Shown: piece after piece, positions 51,291-61,095 of the stretch | How the letters are laid out: every line of letters starts with the position of its first letter | Numbering within the stretch: position 1 is the first letter of the stretch | From: Curtobacterium sp. MCPF17_002 | Lineage (GTDB): Bacteria > Actinomycetota > Actinomycetes > Actinomycetales > Microbacteriaceae | Direction: 5' to 3' | Length of the DNA stretch: 64,000 bases | NCBI RefSeq assembly: GCF_003234115.2 | Contig: NZ_CP126251.1 | Span: forward strand, 248,001-312,000 | Translations under genes and position numbers: made by a program | The notes under the pieces: model-generated | Database searches by the model: none | Told to the model about the DNA's origin: nothing | What the model saw: only the letters and a program-made list of their open reading frames with translations

Positions 51291-54199
51291 GTGGCGCTCC
51301 CCTCCGGAGTGGCTGCCCGGGTGTTGTCGTGCGGCGATGCCTCGGTGGTGTCCCCGGTCGGGGCCCCGGCGTCCTCGAGTCGCTGGCGGTCGACCTCGGC
51401 GCCGAGACTCCGGAGGACGTCGAGCACGAGGCCGATGACCACGAGGTAGACGCCGATGTCGAAGAACGTCGCGGTGACGAACTCCACGTGCCCGAGGACC
51501 GGGACGGTGGCCTCGAAGAACTCGGAGTACAGGGCGTCCTTGCCGAAGAACATCGGCACGATCGCCGTGACGGCCGCGGTCGCCACCCCGAGCCCGAGCA
51601 GGCGCCCCGCACGGACCGGGGCCGCCGCGCCGAGCTCGGCCGGACCGCCCGCCAGGTACCGGGCGGCGAGCGCGATGCCCGCGACCAGGCCGCCGGCGAA
51701 GCCGCCCCCGGCCGCGTTGTGCCCGGCGAACAACAGGTACACCGACAGCACGATGAGCCCGTGGAAGAGCAGCCGGACGACCACGTCGAGGAGGGCCGAG
51801 CGACCGGTCGGGATCGCGGCGCTCGTCGGGAGCCAGGCGCGCGGTTCGCCGTCCGGGCGGTGCTTGTCGCCCGCCACCATCGACGGCAGGTCCCGGAGGC
51901 GGGGCAGCGTGTCCTCTCGCGAGTTCACGAAGATCAGGCTCGCCACACCGGTGGCGGCGGCGACCACGACGGTCAGTTCGCCGAGCGTGTCCCAGCCGCG
52001 CAGGTCGACCAGTGCGACGTTCACCACGTTGAGGCCGTGCCCGAACGAGCTCGTCAGCGCCGGCAGGTCCGGCCAGAGCGGCTCCGCGGTGCGCGCCGAG
52101 GCCGCGACGACCACGACGATCGCGAGGGTCACCCCGGCGAGTCCGGCGAACAGTGCCCGGACGACCCGGAAGCGCGACGGGTTCGTCGTGGCGATCCGTG
52201 GGGGCAGCCGTCGGAGCACGAGCACGAACGCGATGAGCGTCACCGTCTCGACCACCATCTGGGTCAGCGCGAGGTCGACCGCGCCGTGCAGCACGAACAG
52301 CACGGACATGCCGTACCCGGTCACACCGACCAGGACGGCGGCGGCGAACCGGGTCTTCGCGGTCAAGACGGCGATCGCGGCGATCGACATCACGATCACG
52401 ACCGGGATCTGACCCCACGAGTCGGCGAACCGGACGTGGAACGCCCACGGACCGCCGACGATCAGGTTGACCAGGGCACCGGCGACGAAGACCGACAGGA
52501 TCACCGTCAGGTAGTAGGGGAGCGAACCGCGCTGGACGCCGGCGGTCAGCCCCGTGGCCACCCGGTCGAGCGCCCGCATGGTGTGCCGGTAGATGCCCGA
52601 CGCGCTGGGGAAGCCGGCCAACCGGTGCTGCAGCGCTTCGACCGGACGGCGCAGGGCGAACAGCGCCAGTCCGCCCACCAGGGTGACGGCGGAGAGGCCG
52701 AGCGCCGGCTCGAGACCGTGCCAGAGCGCGAGGTGCGGGACCTCCTCACCCGGCAGGGCGGCGGCGCTCGCCGCGGGTTCGATGCCGTGCGCGACGAGCG
52801 GGGTCAGCAGGCCGAGGGCGAGCCCGGTCAGCGCCAGGACGGACGGGACGACGCCGAGGCCGTGCAGCCCGTGCGGCTCCGTCTGGGCGACACCCGGCTT
52901 GCGGGCGAACGCGCCCCAGAGGAACCGGAGCGAGTACGCCACGGTGAGGACCGACCCCACCGTCACGCCGACGAGGGCGAACCAGGCCCATCCGGCGTCC
53001 GAGCCGTGCAGGGACTCGAGGAACCCGGTGAGGACGGCCTCCTTCGCGACGAAGCCGAACGTCGGTGGGATCCCGGCCATCGAGAGGAGTGCGAGGACGG
53101 CCACCACGGCGAGCCAGGGCTTCTTCCGACCGAGGCCGCTCAGGCGCGCGAGGTCACGGGTGCCGGTCACGTGGTCGATCGCCCCGACGACGAGGAACAG
53201 CGTCGACTTGAACGCCGCGTGCGCCACGAGCAGGGCCACTCCGCCGAGGGCGACGGCCGGGGCTCCCCAGCCGGCGGCGAGCACGAGGAACCCGAGCTGG
53301 GCGACCGTGCCGTACGCCAGCAGCAGCTTGAGGTCGGTCTGCCGGAGCGCGCGGTACCCGCCGATGAGCATGCCGAGCACGCCGAGCAGGGTGATCGTCT
53401 CGCGCCAACCCTCGAGCAGCGCGAAGGCGGGGGCGAGCCGTGCGACGAGGTAGATGCCGGCCTTCACCATCGCCGCGGCGTGCAGGTACGCGCTGACCGG
53501 GGTGGGCGCGGCCATCGCGGCGGGGAGCCAGAAGTGGAACGGGACGATCGCGGACTTCGTGAGCGCGCCGAGGAGCACGAGCACCACCGACACCGAGACG
53601 ACCGTGCCCGAGGGCGGGTCCGCGATGATCCCGGAGAGCGAGGTCGTGCCGGCCGTGACCGAGAGCACGACGAGTCCGGCGAGCATCGCCAGGCCGCCGG
53701 CGGTGGTGACGACGAGCGCCTGCATCGCGGCCGCACGGCTCGCCCGCTTCGCGGCGTCGTGGCCGATGAGCAGGTAGGAGAAGACCGTCGTGGCCTCCCA
53801 CAGGACGAAGAGCACGATGACGTCGTCCGCGACCACGAGGCCGTACATCGACCCGGCGAAGGCGGTCAGGACGCCGGCGAACCGGCCGAGTGCGGGTTCG
53901 TGCGGCTCGAAGTACGACGCGCAGTAGACGAGCACGAGTGCGCCGACCACGGAGACCACGAGCGCGAGCACCCACGACAGGGCGTCCATCCGCAGGGCGA
54001 TCGCGAGGTCGAGCTGCGGCACCCACCCGAACCGCTCGGTCACGCCGCCGTGCAACGCCGGACCGGTCTGGGCGACGGTGAGGACCGCCGCCGCAGCTGG
54101 TGCGAGGGCCGCCACGAAGAACACGCGGCGGCCGAGGACGGGGGTCAGGGCGGGGACGATCAGGGCGACGACCGCGAACGCGACGAGGACGGTGACCAT
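51287..54199 (-). CDS. mrpA: Na+/H+ antiporter subunits A and B, fused
   Basis: A 970-residue protein. Residues 1 to about 780 are MrpA (NuoL-like, with ATTVFSYLLIGHD, GALTKSAIVPFHFWLPAAMAAP and the long C-terminal part), and the last 170 or so residues are MrpB (HNAAGGGFAGGLVAG). The fused form is the group 2 arrangement, giving six genes A/B-C-D-E-F-G. The complex exchanges cytoplasmic Na+ for protons and sustains growth at high pH or salt. The ATG is preceded by AGGAGGTG, the strongest ribosome site in the window. Confidence 0.95.
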   Translation of the reverse strand: MVTVLVAFAVVALIVPALTPVLGRRVFFVAALAPAAAAVLTVAQTGPALHGGVTERFGWVPQLDLAIALRMDALSWVLALVVSVVGALVLVYCASYFEPHEPALGRFAGVLTAFAGSMYGLVVADDVIVLFVLWEATTVFSYLLIGHDAAKRASRAAAMQALVVTTAGGLAMLAGLVVLSVTAGTTSLSGIIADPPSGTVVSVSVVLVLLGALTKSAIVPFHFWLPAAMAAPTPVSAYLHAAAMVKAGIYLVARLAPAFALLEGWRETITLLGVLGMLIGGYRALRQTDLKLLLAYGTVAQLGFLVLAAGWGAPAVALGGVALLVAHAAFKSTLFLVVGAIDHVTGTRDLARLSGLGRKKPWLAVVAVLALLSMAGIPPTFGFVAKEAVLTGFLESLHGSDAGWAWFALVGVTVGSVLTVAYSLRFLWGAFARKPGVAQTEPHGLHGLGVVPSVLALTGLALGLLTPLVAHGIEPAASAAALPGEEVPHLALWHGLEPALGLSAVTLVGGLALFALRRPVEALQHRLAGFPSASGIYRHTMRALDRVATGLTAGVQRGSLPYYLTVILSVFVAGALVNLIVGGPWAFHVRFADSWGQIPVVIVMSIAAIAVLTAKTRFAAAVLVGVTGYGMSVLFVLHGAVDLALTQMVVETVTLIAFVLVLRRLPPRIATTNPSRFRVVRALFAGLAGVTLAIVVVVAASARTAEPLWPDLPALTSSFGHGLNVVNVALVDLRGWDTLGELTVVVAAATGVASLIFVNSREDTLPRLRDLPSMVAGDKHRPDGEPRAWLPTSAAIPTGRSALLDVVVRLLFHGLIVLSVYLLFAGHNAAGGGFAGGLVAGIALAARYLAGGPAELGAAAPVRAGRLLGLGVATAAVTAIVPMFFGKDALYSEFFEATVPVLGHVEFVTATFFDIGVYLVVIGLVLDVLRSLGAEVDRQRLEDAGAPTGDTTEASPHDNTRAATPEGSAT

Positions 54200-54308
54200 C
54201 GGGCACCTCCTCGGGGTCGGGCTGCAGTCCGGCTCACTGGGCCCTCACAGCCTACGGAGCGGCCGGTGTGGAGAACCTGAGTGGCCGGACAGGTTGCCCG
54301 ATCGCGCT

Positions 54309-55253
54309 TCAGGACACGAGCACCACTCTGCCCGCGCCGTCGTGCCCCTGTCCGCCCCACGCCCGCTCGACGTCCGCCATCCGCATCGCCGTCGCGTCGA
54401 CGCGGATCGTGCCGTCGGCGATCGCGGCCACGATGTGCGGCAGCTCCGCGACGAACGCCGCGCGGCCCACCGATCCCTGACCGCTGCCGACGATCGTGAG
54501 CCCGGACGCTCGGAGTGCGGCGGACGGGATCGGGGCGTCCTGGCCGGCCGTCGAACCGATCGCCACCCAGTCGAGCCGGCGACCGCGGTCGGTGCGGGCC
54601 GTGACGACTGCGCGCACCACGTCGGCGGCGGGCTGCCCCCAGACGTAGTCGATGACGACGTCCGCCTCGGCCGCTGCCGTGCCGACCGCGTCGGGGTCGC
54701 CGAGCGGGACGACGACGTCCGCGCCCAGGTCGGTGAGGGTCGCGAGCCGAGCCGCATCGCGACCGCTGGCGACGACGTGGGACGCCCCGAGGTGCTTCGC
54801 GACCTGCACGGCGGCCCGGCCGGACGCCCCGGTCGCGCCGAGGACCAGCACGCGACTGCCGGGCTCGAACGTGATCCGGCGGCGGAGTGCGACCCAGGAC
54901 GACATGACGGGGTTGGCCCCGGCGGCGATCGCGACGGGGTCCGCGCCGGCAGACAGTTCCACGCTCGCGCGGGGATCGACGGCGACGCGTTCGGCCATCG
55001 TGCCGCGGGTGTCGCTCGTCACGGCGAAGTAGCGGAGCGTGCCGTCCGGGAACCGCCCGACGCCGTCGACGCCGGGCACGAGGGGGAGGGCGCCCTCGCT
55101 CGTGTAGTGCGAGCCGTCGGCCTGGGACCGGACGCGCGGGTGGAGGCCGGCGGCGACCACGTCGACGAGCACCTCGCCGTCCCCCGGGGTCGGCTCGGTG
55201 AACTCGTGCCAGGTGGGCGGGTGGCCGAAGGCGGTGACGACTGCTGCGTGCAT
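54309..55253 (-). CDS. MDR family alcohol/quinone oxidoreductase
   Basis: A 314-residue medium-chain reductase without the zinc-binding Cys residues. The cofactor motif is LGATGASGRAAVQVAKHLGA, and VDVVAAGLHPRVRS lies in the GroES-like part. Substrate is unknown. Its start codon overlaps that of a truncated MarR on the other strand, so its own promoter must lie in the MarR coding region. Confidence 0.9.
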   Translation of the reverse strand: MHAAVVTAFGHPPTWHEFTEPTPGDGEVLVDVVAAGLHPRVRSQADGSHYTSEGALPLVPGVDGVGRFPDGTLRYFAVTSDTRGTMAERVAVDPRASVELSAGADPVAIAAGANPVMSSWVALRRRITFEPGSRVLVLGATGASGRAAVQVAKHLGASHVVASGRDAARLATLTDLGADVVVPLGDPDAVGTAAAEADVVIDYVWGQPAADVVRAVVTARTDRGRRLDWVAIGSTAGQDAPIPSAALRASGLTIVGSGQGSVGRAAFVAELPHIVAAIADGTIRVDATAMRMADVERAWGGQGHDGAGRVVLVS

Positions 55254-55557
55254 GGTGGCTCCTTTGGTTCGTCTGCGCGACCGGCGGTTGCGGATCGGCG
55301 ACCTGGCGGACTACCTCGGGCTCGAGAAGTCGACGATGACCGGACTCGTGGCACGTGCGTCGGCCAAGGGGTTGCTCGCCCGGGAGCCGAACGCCGAGGA
55401 CGCCCGCGCCGTGGACGTCGTCCTGACCGATGCCGGCCACGAGGTCGCCCGGACGCTCGAGGCGGCGATGCGCGGTGCGCTGCTCCCGCTCACCGAGCGG
55501 CTGCCCGTCACGGACCGGCGGGAACTGCGGGTGCTGCTGGAACGGATGCTGCGCTGA
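55252..55557 (+). pseudogene. MarR family regulator lacking its N terminus
   Basis: The frame encodes 101 residues from the start of the recognition part to the C terminus: LRIGDLADYLGLEKSTMTGLVAR (HTH) and REPNAEDARAVDVVLTDAG (wing), then the last helices. About 40 N-terminal residues that make the dimer interface of normal MarR proteins are missing. The first codons come from sequence joined to the start of the divergent oxidoreductase, so a deletion has removed the gap and the N terminus. No ribosome site is visible. Confidence 0.7.
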
Positions 55558-55579
55558 CGGCGGCGCAGGCGACGGTTCG

Positions 55580-56359
55580 TCAGCGGCCGTGCGCCCGCGC
55601 CGGGATCTGCGTCGCCAGCTTGCCACCGGACACGTCGAGGAGCGTCCCCGTCACGTAGCCCGCAGCGTCGCTCGCCACGAACACGAGCAGGTCGGCGACG
55701 TCGTCCGGTGTCTCCCACCGGCGGAGCGACAGGGTGTCGAGCAGTCGGTCCTGCGCCTCGGTCGGCATGGTCGCGAAGCCGTTCATCGCCGTCGGGACCA
55801 TGCCGGGCGCGTACGCGTTCACGGTGATGTCCCACGGCCCGAGCTCCGACGCGAGCACCCGGGTGAAGGCCACGACGGCGGACTTCGAGGCCGCGTAGGC
55901 GGCGCTGCCGACGCTCGGCACGATCGCGGCGAAGGACGCAGCGTTGATGATCCGGCCCCGTCCGGCGGCCTGCATGACGGGTGCGACCGCCTGGCTCATG
56001 AGGAAGGTGCCGCCCAGGTTGACGTCCATGCAGCGACGCCAGGCGTCCCACTGCAGGTCGGCGACGGTGCCCTCGACGTTGATGCCGGCGTTGTTCACCA
56101 GGATGTCGATCGTCCCGTGGCGGGCGACGACCTCGTCCACCGCCGCACGGACGGAGGCCGGGTCGGCGACGTTGCAGACGATCTGTTCGACGGCCGGCGC
56201 CCCGTCGTCGCCGGACTCGGGGGCCACCGCGTCGTCGAAGGCGAGGTCGAACGCCACGACCCGGCACCCCTCCGCCACGAAGCGTTCGGCGATCCGGTGG
56301 CCGATCCCACGCGCGGCGCCGGTGACGATCACCACGCGGTCGGTCAGGTCGAGGTGCAT
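55580..56359 (-). CDS. SDR family oxidoreductase
   Basis: A 259-residue classical SDR: TGAARGIG cofactor motif, LVNNAGINVEG, Ser in NAASFAA and YAASK for YxxxK. The start at 56359 is preferred to 56407 because GGGAG precedes it. It is divergent from another SDR in a locus with a GntR regulator and an SMP-30 lactonase, which suggests oxidation of a sugar or sugar acid. Confidence 0.9.
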   Translation of the reverse strand: MHLDLTDRVVIVTGAARGIGHRIAERFVAEGCRVVAFDLAFDDAVAPESGDDGAPAVEQIVCNVADPASVRAAVDEVVARHGTIDILVNNAGINVEGTVADLQWDAWRRCMDVNLGGTFLMSQAVAPVMQAAGRGRIINAASFAAIVPSVGSAAYAASKSAVVAFTRVLASELGPWDITVNAYAPGMVPTAMNGFATMPTEAQDRLLDTLSLRRWETPDDVADLLVFVASDAAGYVTGTLLDVSGGKLATQIPARAHGR

Positions 56360-56397
56360 CGGTGCTCCCGTCGTCGAGGCCACCACGGTGCGGCCTT

Positions 56398-56418
56398 GAA
56401 TAGGCATACCATTCGAGC
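56398..56418. promoter_or_regulatory. Operator/promoter of the GntR-controlled locus
   Basis: GAAT-N9-ATTC (56398-56414) is an imperfect dyad; read on the minus strand it contains ATGGTATGCCTAT, close to the GGT/ACC cores of FadR-type GntR operators. The TACCAT -10 box (56407-56412) lies inside it, 6 bases from the SDR ATG. Binding here would block transcription of the SDR-GntR-lactonase operon and perhaps the divergent SDR. Confidence 0.6.
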
Positions 56419-57159
56419 ATGGCAGATCAGCGAGTGCTGTGGATCACCGGTGGGGGCAGCGGGATGGGAGCGGCGGTGGCCCGAGCCGCGGCCCGTGACG
56501 GCTGGACGGTGGTGCTCAGCGGGCGCCGCGCCGACCGGCTGGAGCAGGTGGCGACGGCCATCCGGGCGGCAGGCGGCACGGCCGACGTCCTCCCCCTCGA
56601 CGCGGGAGACCCCGATGCGGTCGCCGATGCCCGCGACGCCGTGGCACGACGACACGGGCGGCTCGACGGGCTCGTCCTCGCCGCCGGGCTGAACACACCG
56701 CGGCGCCGGTGGGACGACCAGTCGCTGCCGGACTTCCGCGCGATCGTCGAGACCAACCTCACCGCCGTCGTCACCGTCGTCGATGCCGCACTGCCCGCAC
56801 TGCGCGAGTCCGGCGGCGTGGTCGTCGTGGTCTCGTCCTACGCGGGGTGGTCCTTCCAGCCCGGCGCCGGCGTCGCGTACTCGGCGAGCAAGACCGCGCT
56901 CGGTTCGGTCGTCCGGACGCTCAACCAGCAGGAGGCGCCGAACGGGGTGCGTGCGACCCACCTCTGCCCCGGCGACGTCGCCACCGACTTCCTCGACCAG
57001 CGACCGTCGGTGCCGGACGCCGCTGCGCGCCAGGTGATGCTGCAGCCGGAGGACATCGCCCGCACGGTGTCGTTCGTCCTCGAGGCGCCGCCGTACATGC
57101 GCGTCGACGAGCTCGTGGTCAGCCCTGTGTCCCAGGGACGCCCTGTGTCCCAGGGATGA
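56419..57159 (+). CDS. SDR family oxidoreductase
   Basis: A 246-residue SDR with TGGGSGMG for cofactor binding, Ser in VVSSYAG and YSASK for YxxxK. The last 12 residues, from a short tandem DNA duplication, are unrelated to the fold. It is first in an operon with GntR and SMP-30 genes; the likely role is oxidation of an aldose or polyol. The mRNA appears leaderless. Confidence 0.88.
   Translation: MADQRVLWITGGGSGMGAAVARAAARDGWTVVLSGRRADRLEQVATAIRAAGGTADVLPLDAGDPDAVADARDAVARRHGRLDGLVLAAGLNTPRRRWDDQSLPDFRAIVETNLTAVVTVVDAALPALRESGGVVVVVSSYAGWSFQPGAGVAYSASKTALGSVVRTLNQQEAPNGVRATHLCPGDVATDFLDQRPSVPDAAARQVMLQPEDIARTVSFVLEAPPYMRVDELVVSPVSQGRPVSQG
57122..57157. repeat. 18-bp tandem duplication at the SDR/GntR junction
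   Basis: GCCCTGTGTCCCAGGGAC occurs twice in a row (57122 and 57140). It encodes SQGRPV-type residues at the end of the SDR and ends on the overlapping ATGA that starts the GntR gene. Each unit can fold as CCTG/CAGG. Confidence 0.8.
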
Positions 57160-57872
57160 CGAGCACGTTCGACCGGGTGCGGGACGAGCTCGGCAGCGCC
57201 ATCGTCGCCGGCGTCCTGCCGGTCGGCCACCGGGACAGCATCGACGGGTTCGTCGTCCGGACGGGTGCCAGCCGGAGCATCGTCCGCGAGGCGGTCCGCG
57301 TGCTCGTCGGGTGCGGCCTCCTGTCCGCACGACGCCGGACGGGACTCGTCGTCCAGCCCGCCGGGTCGTGGGACGTCACCGATCCGCTCGTGCTGGGCTG
57401 GCGGCTCGACGGACCGGACCGGGCGCGCGTCCTCACCGAAGTGCGGGCCGTGCGGCGTGCCGTGGAACCCGCGGCCGCCGCGGCGGCCGCGGAGGCCGTC
57501 GCCGCGGGGCGTGCAGTCCGGCGTCACGAGCCCGGCTCCCTGTCGGACCTGTTCCTGCCCGACCCGGTGACGGAGCTGCTCGCGAGCGCGACCACCATGG
57601 CCGAGTGGACGGCCGTCGACGACGCGGCCACGTTCCTCCAGGCCGACCGTCAGCTGCACCGGAGCGTGCTGACGCTGTCCGGCAACGCGTTCTTCATCCG
57701 ACTGGGACGGGTCACCACCCGCGCGCTCGACGAACGAGCGAGCATCCGTCCGGACGTGCACGACGTCGGACTGCACGTCCGGCTGGCCCACGCCGTGGCG
57801 GACGGCGATGCCGAGGGTGCCGCGTCGGCGATGCTGGAGATCATCGACCGGACCGCGCCGGACCGTGGATAG
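57156..57872 (+). CDS. GntR family regulator with FCD domain
   Basis: A 238-residue FadR-type regulator. The winged HTH (VVRTGASRSIVREAVRVLVGCGLLSA, shown in part) is followed by the FCD ligand domain with the metal-binding Asp/His pattern (DRQLHRSVL, LHVRLAHAVADGD). FCD regulators bind sugar acids or other organic acids. It overlaps the SDR stop by 4 bases and probably represses its own operon. Confidence 0.9.
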   Translation: MTSTFDRVRDELGSAIVAGVLPVGHRDSIDGFVVRTGASRSIVREAVRVLVGCGLLSARRRTGLVVQPAGSWDVTDPLVLGWRLDGPDRARVLTEVRAVRRAVEPAAAAAAAEAVAAGRAVRRHEPGSLSDLFLPDPVTELLASATTMAEWTAVDDAATFLQADRQLHRSVLTLSGNAFFIRLGRVTTRALDERASIRPDVHDVGLHVRLAHAVADGDAEGAASAMLEIIDRTAPDRG

Positions 57873-57897
57873 GCTGCTGGCGTCCGAAGGAGTGCAC

Positions 57898-58767
57898 ATG
57901 GGTCCCACCGACCTCGTCCCCGATCCGACCGCGCTCGAGCGGATCGCCACCGGCAGCACCTGGGCCGAGGGCCCGTGCTGGATCCCGGCCAGCCGGACCC
58001 TGCGGTGGTCGGACATCCCCGGCGACCGGATCCTGCAGTGGCACGCCGACACCGGTGCGGTCGACGCGTACGCCGAGGGGGTCGAGTTCACGAACGGGCG
58101 CACCCTCGACCGGGACGGCAGCGTCGTGCAGTGCTCGCACGGACTCCGACGCGTCGAGCGAGACCGCGACGGTACCGTGACGCCGATCGTCGACGCGTGG
58201 AACGGCGTCCGGCTGAACTCCCCGAACGACGTCGTCGTGTCGCGGGACGGCAGCGTCTGGTTCACCGACCCGGCCTACGGCATCACCCAGCCACGCGAGG
58301 GCCACCCGGGCGAGCGGGAGTACGGCGACCACTGGGTCTTCGTGTGCGGCCCGGACGGCGAGGACCTCCGGCCGGTGGCGGTCGACCTGGACGAGCCGAA
58401 CGGGCTGGCCTTCGACCCGTCCGAACGGGTCCTCCACATCGCCAGCTCCTCCGCCGAGGAGCCCGTCATCCGCGCGTACGACCGCGACGGTGCACGACTG
58501 AAGAACGGGCGCGTGTTCGCACGCCTCGAGCCGGGCGAGGGCGCCCCCGACGGCATCCGCGTGGACGTGCACGGCAACGTCTGGTCGTCGTCGCACCGCG
58601 GTGTGGTCGTGTTCGACCCGAGCGGTGCCCGCGTGGCGGAGATCGCCGTGCCGGAGACGGTGGCGAACCTCTGCTTCGGCGGGGACGACGGCACGACGCT
58701 CTTCCTCGCGGCGACGACGTCGGTGTACCGGATCGCCACGACCACACGGGACGCCGCAGCCGACTGA
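57898..58767 (+). CDS. SMP-30/gluconolactonase family protein
   Basis: A 289-residue six-bladed propeller lactonase. EGPCWIPASRTLRWSDI holds the first metal ligand Glu, LNSPNDVVVSRDGSVWFTDP the Asn and GAPDGIRVD the Asp. It hydrolyses sugar lactones to acids in the cytoplasm. GAAGGAG precedes the ATG by 5 bases. With the two SDRs and GntR it makes an oxidative sugar pathway: aldose to lactone to acid. Confidence 0.9.
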   Translation: MGPTDLVPDPTALERIATGSTWAEGPCWIPASRTLRWSDIPGDRILQWHADTGAVDAYAEGVEFTNGRTLDRDGSVVQCSHGLRRVERDRDGTVTPIVDAWNGVRLNSPNDVVVSRDGSVWFTDPAYGITQPREGHPGEREYGDHWVFVCGPDGEDLRPVAVDLDEPNGLAFDPSERVLHIASSSAEEPVIRAYDRDGARLKNGRVFARLEPGEGAPDGIRVDVHGNVWSSSHRGVVVFDPSGARVAEIAVPETVANLCFGGDDGTTLFLAATTSVYRIATTTRDAAAD

Positions 58768-58803
58768 CGACCAGGCGCACCGCTGCCGTATCCTGACTCG
58801 GCC

Positions 58804-59961
58804 ATGCAGTGCGACTACTTCGACCGCGGGGTGTGCCGCTCGTGCACGCTCATGGGGCAGCCGTACGCCGATCAGGTCCTCGACAAGGAACTCCGCACGC
58901 GCGAACTGCTCCGCGCCGCGAGCGATGCGGCCCTCGACGTGACGGGTACCGCCGTCGAGTGGCTCCCCGCGATCACCAGCCCGGAGTCGGCGTACCGCAA
59001 CAAGGCGAAGATGGTCGTCGGCGGGACCGTGCAGCAACCGACGGTGGGGATCCTCGACCACCGACAGCGGGGCGTCGACCTGCGTCACTGCGGGATCTGC
59101 ACGCCGGGCATCCAGCACGCGCTGCCGATCCTGGCGGACTTCATCGCGGACGCGGGGCTCATCCCGTACGACGTCACGTCCCGCCGGGGTGAGCTGAAGT
59201 ACGTGCTCGTCACCGAGTCGCCCGACGGGGAGCTCATGGTGCGCTTCGTCCTGCGCTCGGAGGGACAGCTGCCGCGGCTCCGGCAACACCTCGACGCGCT
59301 GCGCCGGGTCCTGCCGAACGCGGTCGTCATCACCGCGAACCTGCTGTCCGAGCACAAGGCCGTGACCGAGGGCGACCGCGAGATCCCGCTCACCGCGCAG
59401 GAGACCCTGTCGATGCGGCTCGGCGACGTCACGATGCACCTCCGCCCGCAGAGCTTCTTCCAGACGAACACCCGCGTCGCCGGCGAGCTGTACGCGCAGG
59501 CGTCGGCGTGGATCGACGAGGTGGCTCCGGCGTCGATGTGGGACCTGTACTGCGGCGTCGGCGGGTTCGCCCTGCACGCCGCGCGCCCGGACCGTGCGGT
59601 GACGGGCATCGAGACCAGTCGCGAGGCGATCCGCTCCGCGAAGCAGTCGGCGCGCGAGGCCGGCCTCGAGGGTCTCCGGTTCGCCGCTGACGACGCCACC
59701 GAGCACGCGCTCCGTGCACGACCCGACGCGGTCCCGGAGCTCGTCGTGGTCAACCCACCCCGACGCGGCATCGGCGAGACGCTGTCGACCTGGCTCGAGG
59801 AGTCCGAGGTCCAGCACGTCGTCTACTCCAGCTGCAACCCGGTGACGCTGGCGAAGGACCTCGCACGCATGCCGTCGCTGCGCCTCCGGCGCGCGCGGGT
59901 GCTCGACATGTTCCCGCAGACGGGCCACCTGGAAGCCGTCACGCTCCTGTCGCGGGGGTGA
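58804..59961 (+). CDS. rlmC: 23S rRNA (uracil-5-)-methyltransferase RlmC
   Basis: A 385-residue TrmA-family enzyme that methylates U747 of 23S rRNA. The N-terminal cluster CDYFDRGVCRSC with a later Cys (HCGIC) binds a 4Fe-4S centre. The SAM motif is DLYCGVGGFALHAA and the catalytic Cys is in YSSCNP. The N-terminal TRAM domain of RlmD is absent, which selects RlmC. A TATCCT box (58789-58794) gives a leader of a few bases at most. Confidence 0.92.
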   Translation: MQCDYFDRGVCRSCTLMGQPYADQVLDKELRTRELLRAASDAALDVTGTAVEWLPAITSPESAYRNKAKMVVGGTVQQPTVGILDHRQRGVDLRHCGICTPGIQHALPILADFIADAGLIPYDVTSRRGELKYVLVTESPDGELMVRFVLRSEGQLPRLRQHLDALRRVLPNAVVITANLLSEHKAVTEGDREIPLTAQETLSMRLGDVTMHLRPQSFFQTNTRVAGELYAQASAWIDEVAPASMWDLYCGVGGFALHAARPDRAVTGIETSREAIRSAKQSAREAGLEGLRFAADDATEHALRARPDAVPELVVVNPPRRGIGETLSTWLEESEVQHVVYSSCNPVTLAKDLARMPSLRLRRARVLDMFPQTGHLEAVTLLSRG

Positions 59962-59968
59962 CCGAGAG

Positions 59969-60014
59969 GCGGACGGGAGGCGCGGATCACCGCCGCCACG
60001 TGCCTCCAGTCCGT
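59969..60014. repeat. GGAGGCGCG hairpin repeat after rlmC, degenerate
   Basis: GACGGGAGGC (59972-59981) and GCCTCCAGTC (60002-60011) pair with one mismatch; the inner parts have diverged. It follows the rlmC stop by 8 bases. Confidence 0.7.
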
Positions 60015-61006
<992 letters not shown>

Positions 61007-61027
61007 TCGCTCCGCCGATCTCACAGG

Positions 61028-61065
61028 ACGACGCCCCCACGACCGATCGGTCGCGGGGGCGTCGT
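61028..61065. terminator. Strong hairpin between Rpf-like and LCP genes
   Basis: ACGACGCCCCC (61028-61038) pairs with GGGGGCGTCGT (61055-61065), and the interior holds CGACCGATCGGTCG, itself a palindrome. It lies between convergent genes and should end transcription from both. Confidence 0.88.
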
Positions 61066-61095
61066 GCTGCGTGGCCGCGCTCCTGCGGGTCGTCG

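Noticed and set aside
51329..54280. A 983-residue plus-strand frame opposite mrpA
   Set aside because: It is the complement of mrpA, which has all family motifs; the frame is Arg/Asp/Glu/His-rich shadow sequence.
54268..54308. Possible small gene between mrpA and the oxidoreductase
   Set aside because: Only 109 bases separate the genes, and they hold no frame with a start and ribosome site.
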